Below are positions 1 to 6,360 of a DNA stretch of 13,152 bases, one piece after another. This DNA is from an uncultured Desulfobulbaceae bacterium. Lineage in GTDB: Bacteria > Desulfobacterota > Desulfobulbia > Desulfobulbales > BM004. A program made the position numbers and the translations under genes. The stretch spans positions 1 through 13,152 of the forward strand of contig CAMYJP010000031.1 in the NCBI GenBank assembly GCA_947258675.1, given 5' to 3'. The notes under the pieces are model-generated. The model was given only the letters and a program-made list of their open reading frames with translations. It was not told where the DNA came from and made no database searches. Position 1 is the stretch's first letter. Every line of letters starts with the position of its first letter.

Positions 1-157
1 CTGTGCTGATGTCATACGGTTCGCCTTGATTATGTTGAAATCAAAACGATAGCAATGATGTTGCGTGGTTGTTAGATGGGGTTTGTTGAGCGCTTACGTT
101 TGTTGAGCGCTTACTTAACCTCTACTTTTAACTTCGGTTATTAATGGGGGGATTACA
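1..157. other. Non-coding left edge with no assignable gene
   Basis: No convincing gene is visible here. The stretch holds a perfect 17-bp tandem duplication (81-114, listed separately) and ends where recognisable IS256-type transposase coding begins, so about 157 is a truncation junction. On the minus strand an ATG at 15-13 follows an AAGG by 8 bases and could start a gene leaving the window, but only five codons (MTSAQ) are visible, too few to call. Confidence 0.5.
81..114. repeat. Perfect 17-bp tandem direct repeat
   Basis: The unit GTTTGTTGAGCGCTTAC occurs twice head to tail with no spacer, at 81-97 and 98-114. Each unit contains the palindrome AGCGCT. It lies about 45 bp left of the truncated IS256-type transposase. 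It may be a slippage duplication, a regulatory site or a trace of a rearrangement; the sequence does not decide. Confidence 0.85.
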
Positions 158-475
158 GGCGACAAATACCCGATGGTCATTCAGTCCTGGCGCAGCAAAT
201 GGCCGACCTTATCAGCTTACTTCAAGTACCCTGAGTATGTACGGAAAGCGATTTACACTACCAACGCCGTTGAAGCTGTGCATCGCCAGTTCCGGAAACT
301 GACGAAGACCAAGGGTGGTTTCGCAAATGAGAACAGTTTACTTAAGCTGCTTTACGCTGGTATCTTGAAGGCGTCAGAACGCTGGACGCATCCAATACAG
401 AACTGGAATCTGACATTGTCTCAGCTGGCGATACACTTCCCAGGAAGACTGGATGAGCACATCAGCCTATGATAG
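158..475 (+). pseudogene. IS256-family transposase, C-terminal fragment
   Basis: This is the last quarter of a Mutator/IS256-type DDE transposase (about 100 of roughly 400 residues). Recognition starts at GDKYPMVIQSW (from 158, upstream of the ATG at 173) and runs through RKAIYTTNAVEAVHRQFRKL, which resembles the family signature (RKAIYTTNAIE) and contains the region of the last catalytic Glu. The tail WTHPIQNWNLTLSQLAIHF is also typical. The reading frame stays open upstream of 158, but the translation no longer resembles a transposase, so the 5' three quarters are lost. The ATG at 173 is internal, not a true start. The fragment cannot be active. The element's terminal repeat follows the stop. 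Confidence 0.88.
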
Positions 476-482
476 CTATACG

Positions 483-512
483 GCTGACACAGAGTTTTGA
501 ACACCCTCCGGA
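483..512 (+). repeat. Right terminal repeat of IS256-type element (remnant)
   Basis: GCTGACACAGAGTTTTGAA followed by CACCCTCC begins just after the transposase fragment's stop. It has the look of an IS256-family end (a TGACACAGA-type repeat close behind the transposase). A second copy at 1470-1497 matches at 25 of 28 positions by hand alignment. The opposite end of the element is not in the window, so the inverted-repeat relation and target duplication cannot be checked. Confidence 0.7.
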
Positions 513-538
513 TTTTAGTACAGTCTCTAGTGTCACAG

Positions 539-1309
539 TTAAACTTTTTCTGTAACAAAATAGATCCAGCAGCTATCTGAATCATCTTTATCTAGAGGCA
601 AGGTTTGTCCATTTAACTGAAATTGTTCTAACAACCTAAAACCTGCTTCTGTTAACTGCTTGCCTTGACTATTTATATCAATATAATATGTGAGCAAACC
701 GAAATTACTCCCACTATCATTTAAAATCGCATAATTTTCATTGCGCACTTCCTTCGACGATAGCTCTTTTCTATTATTCACTTGCCTGAAATAGTTTATT
801 ATATTTCTAACCAACTCAACCGGGTTATACGTAAACTGTAGCGATGGTTGAGTAACAATATTTTTAAATTTTCGATTGTGCGTTGAAAAAACGAACACGC
901 CCCCTTTTTTTAGAACACGATGTATTTCCATTAGAGCCTGTATACGGCCATCATGATCGATGTAATCTATTCCATTATATGAAAATATAACAAAATCGAA
1001 CTCGTTATCACCAAAACAACTGAGATCTCTTACATCACAATGCTTAAACGCTACACTAGGATATTGGTGTGCACAGAAATCGACCATCGGCTTTGAATAA
1101 TCCACACCAACATATCGACTGGTAAAATTACGAAAATAGCTACTTGTTCTTCCTGCACCGCAACCAATATCTAAAATATTTTTTCCATAATAGGCTTCTT
1201 TATATTTAACTAGAATTGATACTTCTGGCGCTTGAAGTGTTGTGTTGACATATGAACGAACACAACCACTACTTGAATACAATGCCTTATTAATTAAATC
1301 AAGATTCAC
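539..1309 (-). CDS. Class I SAM-dependent methyltransferase
   Basis: Predicted cytosolic methyltransferase that likely methylates a sugar or lipid-linked intermediate of the polysaccharide; the acceptor is unknown. Motif I, ILDIGCGAG, lies near residues 45-53 from the chosen start. The acidic end of strand 2 is VGVDYS, followed by a CDVRDL segment, DFVIFSYNGIDYID at motif IV and RVLKKGGVFVFSTHN at the strand-5 region, in the order of Methyltransf_11/25 proteins. The frame is open back to an ATG at 1399, but its first residues (MALVQRL) come from an IS end. I prefer GTG at 1309, which has AGGGA seven bases upstream and places motif I at the usual distance from the N-terminus (256 aa). ATG at 1363 is an alternative. 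This is the last gene of the locus here, hemmed in by IS remnants on both sides. Confidence 0.8.
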   Translation of the reverse strand: MNLDLINKALYSSSGCVRSYVNTTLQAPEVSILVKYKEAYYGKNILDIGCGAGRTSSYFRNFTSRYVGVDYSKPMVDFCAHQYPSVAFKHCDVRDLSCFGDNEFDFVIFSYNGIDYIDHDGRIQALMEIHRVLKKGGVFVFSTHNRKFKNIVTQPSLQFTYNPVELVRNIINYFRQVNNRKELSSKEVRNENYAILNDSGSNFGLLTYYIDINSQGKQLTEAGFRLLEQFQLNGQTLPLDKDDSDSCWIYFVTEKV

Positions 1310-1380
1310 AATATTATCCCTGCCAGTTCCCACAATATTTTGTGTGGCAATAAGACTTACCATCACGTTAATAGCCCTAA

Positions 1381-1466
1381 GCCTCTGAACAAGCGCCATT
1401 AATCTTTAAATAGCCTCGTAAAACATACATTGTCCGGCTCATGATGAGCCAATATGTTCGCCATCG
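1381..1466 (-). mobile_element. IS5-type element remnant (terminal fragment)
   Basis: This is homologous to the terminal non-coding end of the intact IS5-type element: 1385-1466 aligns with 6368-6449 without gaps, about 72 of 82 bases identical by hand. It starts with GCCTCTGAACAAG, also like the other end of the intact copy (GGAGCCTCTGGCAAG). The bases just outside, CTAA at 1377-1380, fit the YTAR target of IS5 elements, though the last two or three bases of the end are ambiguous. Orientation matches the intact copy. The fragment stops abruptly at CCATCG and continues into an IS256-type end; the transposase is missing. Confidence 0.8.
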
Positions 1467-1497
1467 TATGCTGACACAGAGTTTTGAATGCTCTCCG
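1467..1497 (+). mobile_element. IS256-type terminal repeat remnant
   Basis: GCTGACACAGAGTTTTGAA (1470-1488) followed by TGCTCTCCG repeats the IS256-type end at 483-510, in the same orientation, with three mismatches in 28. No transposase coding is attached; the fragment is fused directly to an IS5-type remnant on its left. Two decayed copies of one end now bracket the 539-1309 methyltransferase. Confidence 0.7.
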
Positions 1498-1521
1498 AGT
1501 ACTGAGACACGCTGGCCTAAA

Positions 1522-2202
1522 CTATTTATTTCCTTTTCTCGCCTGTAGAATAAAAAACTTTCCAGTCGTAAATTGTAGATCTGTGTAACCCCATTTTAAT
1601 AGCAGTCTTTCGATTCCTCTTCTTGTTTGAAATGACTCACACCGACAATTTTTTAAAGGATATTGAAATTGCCGCGATAAGAAATGCAAACTTAGTCCAT
1701 TAATCAACACATACAACCTATATAAGCAATCCTTCGCATCCGCACTCATAATACTTCTTTTCACATCCTTTGACAGCATTGAAAATGGGTGAAGCACTAC
1801 CCATAATCGACCACCCGGCTCAAGCAATCGAGTAATCTCCTTAATTGCAACAGGTATATTCATATAAGGCAATGCCACTCTGGAAAAAATCATATCAAAG
1901 GCATCATCCCTAAAAGGCAACTGCTCTCCTTTGCAATTTACATAGTGGATCTCATGTCCAAGCTTATTTCCGTAGCTTAATGCCTCAAAGTCAACATCTA
2001 CACCGACACATATTTTGCCTGAAGGTGGGTTCATGGCTATAAGTGTCTGTCCAATCCCGCACCCTATATCCAATATACTCTTCGTGCCTTTATAAATAAA
2101 AGGGATTAGGTGAGATGGATCATCAGACCGCAGCGCAATATCCAACTCCTTTATGTGGTAGTCAATTGTTGACACAACACACCTGAGAAAATAATTGACC
2201 AT
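1522..2202 (-). CDS. Class I SAM-dependent methyltransferase
   Basis: A 226-residue methyltransferase of the Methyltransf_11 (UbiE-like) type. Motif I is ILDIGCGIGQT at about 44-54, the strand-2 acidic residue is in VGVDVDFEAL, then LPFRDDAFDMIFSRVALPYM gives the motif IV region, and LLEPGGRLWVVLHPF the strand-5 region. The C-terminal third (from about residue 150) is less conserved and may set acceptor specificity, which cannot be read here. It starts 35 bp after the glycosyltransferase stop and is probably cotranscribed. It is clearly distinct from the 539-1309 methyltransferase rather than a recent duplicate, so the glycan may carry two methylations. No strong ribosome site precedes the ATG. 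Confidence 0.85.
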   Translation of the reverse strand: MVNYFLRCVVSTIDYHIKELDIALRSDDPSHLIPFIYKGTKSILDIGCGIGQTLIAMNPPSGKICVGVDVDFEALSYGNKLGHEIHYVNCKGEQLPFRDDAFDMIFSRVALPYMNIPVAIKEITRLLEPGGRLWVVLHPFSMLSKDVKRSIMSADAKDCLYRLYVLINGLSLHFLSRQFQYPLKNCRCESFQTRRGIERLLLKWGYTDLQFTTGKFFILQARKGNK

Positions 2203-2237
2203 AGAAAAGTAGCTTTTTCTTTAAAGAACATGCGTCC

Positions 2238-3485
2238 TTATACATGAAAGTCTTCCTTTAATTCTTCATAAGATCCTAAAAATTCTTTTTCATATATCGA
2301 ATCAACATATTTTGGCTCAGGAGCATTTTTCCTGACGACAATATCCTTATTCCAAGTCCATCCTTTGGCTTCTATAGTCGCCCTTATCTTGTTATTCAAT
2401 TTCTCAGTTGATTTATAGCACGAAATATTATTCATTGCCCATTCACGAGGGCTTTTAGGGCACGCCTCTATCAACGCAAAAATACTAGATGCTATATCTT
2501 TCTCTTTCACCAACAAACCAGTATGTTTATTGATATTCAGTTTTGCTCCACCAACGTGATCTCGCAACAATATTACTGGTAAGTCGCAAAATAAATACTC
2601 AGACACCGCTCTATTACAACCTTCTTTGTTACTCAATAGAATTCCTACCCGAGAACTTCCAACGATTTTTATCACTTCTTCATGAGGTATTCGTTCAAAT
2701 ATATCAATCTGATCCAGAACCCCATAATATTTAGCAAGTTTTTCGATGAATTTTCTATCATATCCTTGATAAGGCACACCAATTAGTGCCACTTTTATCT
2801 TTCGCTTTAGCTTACACATCTGCGAGAACAGCAAGTAATGCTTTTTCCAAGGTGCCCAGTTAGAATTCATGACTAGATCATATTTCTTTTCTGTATTGTC
2901 ATCGTATATAACGTCATCTGGACTAACCCAATGACAAGCCCCCAGTTTGACTGGAATCAGATTACTACCTAGCCCTGCCAATAACATATAATCATCGTCC
3001 GTCGCTGTTAATATGAAAACAGGATCGGAATATTGGGTATATTGCAAAAACATATCATTACAAACCCCTGTCCATGACGGTTCTAGCACTAGATAATACT
3101 TTTCCATCAGTTTTTCCACATCAAATGCTGAAATAAATGCGTCAATAACTGGATTGAACTTAAGCAGAAGTACACCTTTCTCGTTTCCTGACGGCGACTT
3201 AAGAATAAATATCCGAGCCCCTATATGCTTAACTAGGTCTACACCCGCTTTTTTCTTCCACGTGATAAGTCTTTTACGCAAAATATTCGACACGTATTTT
3301 GAACTTATATTTTTTATATAAACGCTGCGAGAACCGCGATGCGCTCGACAGAAGCTCTTATACGCCAATTTTTTTAAAAAAAACGCATTTGTAATCACAG
3401 CAAAAATAAATAACGCATTTGCAAATAGTCCTTCGATGGCCAAACTATTTTGTATCCGAAACATTAATATATTAATCAGAATCAC
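2238..3485 (-). CDS. Glycosyltransferase, GT4-like (GT-B fold)
   Basis: A 415-residue protein likely to transfer a sugar from a nucleotide donor to the growing lipid-linked repeat unit at the cytoplasmic face. The C-terminal half has the GT4 donor-site signature: E288 and E296 in KEGCNRAVSEYLFCDLPVIL form the E-x7-E motif, followed by a GLLV segment near 323-326. The preceding KVALIGVPYQGYDRKFIEKL is the linker strand and helix of the second Rossmann domain. The N-terminal 40 residues are hydrophobic (about residues 20-37) and may anchor to the membrane; the first domain is divergent. The start used is GTG at 3485, with GAG eight bases upstream; ATG at 3464 is possible. A T8-A7 run on the coding strand (3369-3383) lies near codons 35-39. 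This is the only recognisable glycosyltransferase in the window. Confidence 0.8.
   Translation of the reverse strand: MILINILMFRIQNSLAIEGLFANALFIFAVITNAFFLKKLAYKSFCRAHRGSRSVYIKNISSKYVSNILRKRLITWKKKAGVDLVKHIGARIFILKSPSGNEKGVLLLKFNPVIDAFISAFDVEKLMEKYYLVLEPSWTGVCNDMFLQYTQYSDPVFILTATDDDYMLLAGLGSNLIPVKLGACHWVSPDDVIYDDNTEKKYDLVMNSNWAPWKKHYLLFSQMCKLKRKIKVALIGVPYQGYDRKFIEKLAKYYGVLDQIDIFERIPHEEVIKIVGSSRVGILLSNKEGCNRAVSEYLFCDLPVILLRDHVGGAKLNINKHTGLLVKEKDIASSIFALIEACPKSPREWAMNNISCYKSTEKLNNKIRATIEAKGWTWNKDIVVRKNAPEPKYVDSIYEKEFLGSYEELKEDFHV
3369..3383 (-). repeat. Homopolymer tract T8-A7 in glycosyltransferase
   Basis: On the coding strand eight T are followed by seven A within the region encoding FFLKKL. 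Such runs are slippage-prone in replication and transcription. The present length keeps the frame open. Confidence 0.7.
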
Positions 3486-3528
3486 ATTAGCATCTCAATT
3501 TATAATTAAGAAAAATTTTCAAAAATAA

Positions 3529-4950
3529 TTACACTATATCCATGCCATATATAAAGTCATATGGCATGGATTTCTCTTCACTCAACAACACAGTACCATC
3601 ACACTTAACCACTTCCACTCTGACCTTTCCTTTACCACCTATAGCAATTTTTCTACATTTATTATCGCTTTCATTTGAAATTGTAACCTTTTCGAGGTTA
3701 TCAGCGTGCAGCTTGACCATCTCAGTCAACCTGAAATGCAGTACAGTTTCAGTATCAGTATCATTATCATTATCATTATCATTATCAATGTAGACCTCAA
3801 TACAATCCTCCGATCCTTTTTCTACTCGAAAAACTTTGTTGCAATAGAATTGTTTGTTTACAGGCTTTCCTATCACAAAATCGCGATAATCATTCGGGTT
3901 TCCTGTTTTTCCTGCCTCCGCTGCCTTTACAAGGTTATATGCTTCCCTTGCAGAAACATAATGAAGTCTATAACCATCTTTCTTATATTTACTTTCCAAA
4001 TCAGAAAACATTTGATCTAATTGACTTGAAAGAAATGATTCCATATGCTGTACTCCATGAGTATGCAGCTTTATAAAGACCCAATTAGGCTGCTCCTTAA
4101 CTGTGACATTCGCTTTCTCCCACGCATTAATTCTTTCTTTAAAATATGGTGTAAAACTCTCTAGTGATGAGTATTCGATAATACCGTGTCTCCAGTCGAT
4201 ATATAGAGGACCTTGAAATAACATCAAATCACCTGAAGGTAGTTTCCCTACTCTAACATCAACTCCTTTATCATATGATTTGGGTTCGGGCGTGTCAGTA
4301 GCATAATATATGTTATTTACCATTCGTGGCTGAGCAGCATTCCCAAAGGCAGGGAAAGTAAAATCGCAATAACAGCCTGCTTCTTTCAGCAATTCAATTT
4401 CATTATTCACACCACTGAACTCATCATTACGGCATCCGTTATCTAGCGCCCAATCACCTGCAATATATCCAAAGAATCTAGGGGCGCTTCCATCCAAAGA
4501 ATACATCGCGCCAACCTGATTAAACCAATTTAACCCATTATCCAAGGTCTCTTTAAATTTCTCTGAAGTACTATATCCATGATGTAAGTGAAACTCAATC
4601 TCACCATTCCCCGCAAATACATACTTACTAAGGATCTTAATCGCATCTATGTTTGGATAATCATAACGATAAAACCAAGTATGCTGAGGATTACGACCGT
4701 CAGAATCACTGTGCTTTTTTATAATATCATTATGGCGGGCACACCACTCATCGACCTTACGTATACCGACCTCACCTTCACGCTTCGAAGGCTCATAATG
4801 ATCAACCACAAAAAAAACAATGTCTACAACACCATCTTCTCGGCCATTCTTTTTAATACTGCTGAAGAAATATGCAGGCAACCAAATATAAGTTTTCCAC
4901 TTCAATAGTAAAAAAAATATCTTTATTCTATTTTTAAGTGTCTTTATCAT
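3529..4950 (-). CDS. NodB-like polysaccharide deacetylase homologue
   Basis: A 473-residue protein. I do not recognise a named gene, but the motif order resembles NodB/CE4 carbohydrate deacetylases. DIVFFVVDHYEP (D50, H51) stands at motif 1; EIEFHLHHG (H121, H123, H124) at motif 2; FFGYIAGDWALDNGC (160-173) at motif 3; FIKLHTHG (H296, H298) at motif 5. Metal binding by D50 and the His cluster is inferred. An N-terminal hydrophobic patch (about 8-30, with WLPAYFF) suggests membrane association rather than a classical signal peptide. After about residue 385 a DN-rich linker from a hexanucleotide repeat joins a C-terminal domain of about 70 residues that may be beta-rich. It follows the CapK-like ligase by 7 bp. 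It may remove an N- or O-acetyl group before another substituent is added. Function is moderately supported, family assignment less so. Confidence 0.65.
   Translation of the reverse strand: MIKTLKNRIKIFFLLLKWKTYIWLPAYFFSSIKKNGREDGVVDIVFFVVDHYEPSKREGEVGIRKVDEWCARHNDIIKKHSDSDGRNPQHTWFYRYDYPNIDAIKILSKYVFAGNGEIEFHLHHGYSTSEKFKETLDNGLNWFNQVGAMYSLDGSAPRFFGYIAGDWALDNGCRNDEFSGVNNEIELLKEAGCYCDFTFPAFGNAAQPRMVNNIYYATDTPEPKSYDKGVDVRVGKLPSGDLMLFQGPLYIDWRHGIIEYSSLESFTPYFKERINAWEKANVTVKEQPNWVFIKLHTHGVQHMESFLSSQLDQMFSDLESKYKKDGYRLHYVSAREAYNLVKAAEAGKTGNPNDYRDFVIGKPVNKQFYCNKVFRVEKGSEDCIEVYIDNDNDNDNDTDTETVLHFRLTEMVKLHADNLEKVTISNESDNKCRKIAIGGKGKVRVEVVKCDGTVLLSEEKSMPYDFIYGMDIV
3538..3571. repeat. 13-bp perfect inverted repeat, 8-nt loop
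   Basis: ATCCATGCCATAT (3538-3550) and ATATGGCATGGAT (3559-3571) are exact reverse complements. They overlap the last codons of the deacetylase-like gene (around PYDFIYGMD). In the transcript this forms a stem-loop ending 7 bases before the TAA, followed by the U-rich stretch TTATTTTTG. It is not a canonical terminator because the stem is AT-rich and the U-run is offset, but it could partially attenuate the operon or mark an mRNA-processing site. Confidence 0.7.
3751..3786 (-). repeat. In-frame hexanucleotide tandem repeat (6 units)
   Basis: On the plus strand two AGTATC units are followed by four ATTATC units. On the coding strand this reads GAT-AAT four times then GAT-ACT twice, giving alternating Asp-Asn and Asp-Thr (residues 389-400) in the deacetylase-like protein. 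Unit gain or loss keeps frame, so it would alter linker length rather than switch the gene off. Confidence 0.9.
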
Positions 4951-4957
4951 GCCTCGT

Positions 4958-6331
4958 CTATTGCTTCCACTTATTAGTCATTTCTGACTTCACGTATCTA
5001 TACTTGCCTGACTTATCTAACTCTATCTCATCCACCTGAAGAAGACTCACTTCGATCTTGTCACCGACAATGCTCTTAAACTTAATTCGCAGCATTTCCT
5101 CAACCGATTTAGCTAATCTTTCTCCTTCATAATACACGTAAATAGACATGTCACTCTTCTGCACAATCTGGAATTTAACATCTAGGTTTGCTTTATTTAC
5201 AACCTCAACGAAAAGATAGCCAGGTTTTGGATTATTACTTTCATCAAGTAAAATATCTCGATCACGCCCCAAGATCTGACGCAATACTGGCAATGCCACA
5301 CCGCATTCACATATCCCGTTTCCACCACAAATTGCCAAATCACCAATTTCATAACGTATCATAGGCATTGCCTTATTAAATAAATCAGTAATTACGATAC
5401 GTCCCATTTCTCCTTCGCGTACGCTTTCTCCTTTCTCATTAAGTAGTTCAACATAAACACCGTCTGAGTACACATGAAGCCCTTGTCTCTTTAAACACTC
5501 AGCTGCGATAACACCAGACTCTTTCGTTCCATATTTCTCATACACTGGCGCCTGAAATACACTCTCAAACAGATCTTTTTGATATTTATAAAGGTTTTCA
5601 CCTGTGCAGGTAATCGCCTCGATACCCTCAACATATTTACCAGTCCTGTTTAGATATTCAGCAAAAATCATGAGCGAATTTGGAAAAGACTTTATAAATT
5701 TCGGTTTATATTGTCGAAATTCTTCATAAAAATCATCCAAATATACATCATCAACGCTAGATGGATCAAAACGCAGCAAACGCTCACATGTTGCATTGCG
5801 TATTCTTGCCTTTAGTTTGTGAAGCTCACTCTCATGATGAGATGTAGAGACAAATAGTGCTGATTTGACGCCAATATTATATCCGTACCATTTATCAAAA
5901 AACAGTTCCTGCGCCTTTCTACGATGAATACATTCCCTATCACGGAAAAACTGCATCGGCACACCTGTTGAACCCCCAGTGCTTGCTTGAAGTAAAGCCT
6001 CGGCAGGTATCGCCTGAGAAACGAGTTCTTGAGATCGACTGCGTATGATGCGCTTAGTTAGAATCGGTATCCTTCTGATATCCTCCACGGTTTGAATATC
6101 ACTAGGACTTATACCGTTTTGATCCAACAGTTCTTTGTAATACGTTGTATTTGTATACGCATAAGTAATAATTTTTTTTAGGGAAGAAAGCTGCCTATCT
6201 GCAATCTTATCCGCGTTACTATAATTAAGAGCCCCCACCTTCCTTATGATCCCCAAGACGTCGAAATTACCACCTCTCTTCATCCACATCGGAAAAAATA
6301 AGTTTTTAACCAGATATTCGTATATATTCAT
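4958..6331 (-). CDS. Adenylate-forming ligase, CapK/PaaK-like
   Basis: A 457-residue member of the phenylacetate-CoA ligase-like branch of AMP-forming enzymes, often found in capsule loci as CapK. Such enzymes activate a carboxylate as an acyl-adenylate. The ATP phosphate loop is STGGSTGVP (117-125). EKYGTKESG (265-273) matches the conserved Y-G-x-x-E adenine/acyl motif. RYEIGD (326-331) carries the ribose-binding Asp, and GRDRDILLDE (355-364) begins the hinge to the C-terminal lid. LVEV-type and C-terminal VDEIELDKSGKYRYV elements complete the family pattern. Two Cys flank CECG near 341-344. It starts 26 bp from the IS5 boundary, so it was originally about 20 bp downstream of the ATP-grasp gene. 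It probably supplies an activated acyl or amino-acyl group; the substrate is not readable. No clear ribosome site is seen. Confidence 0.85.
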   Translation of the reverse strand: MNIYEYLVKNLFFPMWMKRGGNFDVLGIIRKVGALNYSNADKIADRQLSSLKKIITYAYTNTTYYKELLDQNGISPSDIQTVEDIRRIPILTKRIIRSRSQELVSQAIPAEALLQASTGGSTGVPMQFFRDRECIHRRKAQELFFDKWYGYNIGVKSALFVSTSHHESELHKLKARIRNATCERLLRFDPSSVDDVYLDDFYEEFRQYKPKFIKSFPNSLMIFAEYLNRTGKYVEGIEAITCTGENLYKYQKDLFESVFQAPVYEKYGTKESGVIAAECLKRQGLHVYSDGVYVELLNEKGESVREGEMGRIVITDLFNKAMPMIRYEIGDLAICGGNGICECGVALPVLRQILGRDRDILLDESNNPKPGYLFVEVVNKANLDVKFQIVQKSDMSIYVYYEGERLAKSVEEMLRIKFKSIVGDKIEVSLLQVDEIELDKSGKYRYVKSEMTNKWKQ

Positions 6332-6356
6332 AATATGTGCGACCAGTACTTTCTAT

Positions 6357-6360
6357 CTAG
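6357..6360. repeat. IS5 target-site duplication CTAG (left copy)
   Basis: CTAG immediately outside the element end GGAATTCCTGAACAAG. It matches the copy at 7479-7482 and the YTAR target preference of IS5 elements. Confidence 0.85.

Noticed and set aside
71..120. GTTAGATG and nearby TTAAC bases as a possible integron attC site
   Set aside because: No complementary core partner or foldable stem is found at the right distance, and no integrase or cassette structure is present.
1441..1456. Inverted repeat GGCTCAT/ATGAGCC near 1437-1451 as a regulatory hairpin
   Set aside because: It belongs to the IS5-type end and is partly degenerate in the intact copy, so it is most simply an IS subterminal feature.
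3706..4020. Plus-strand open frame rich in isoleucine
   Set aside because: It is the antisense reading of the hexanucleotide repeat and deacetylase-like gene; no ribosome site and low-complexity composition.
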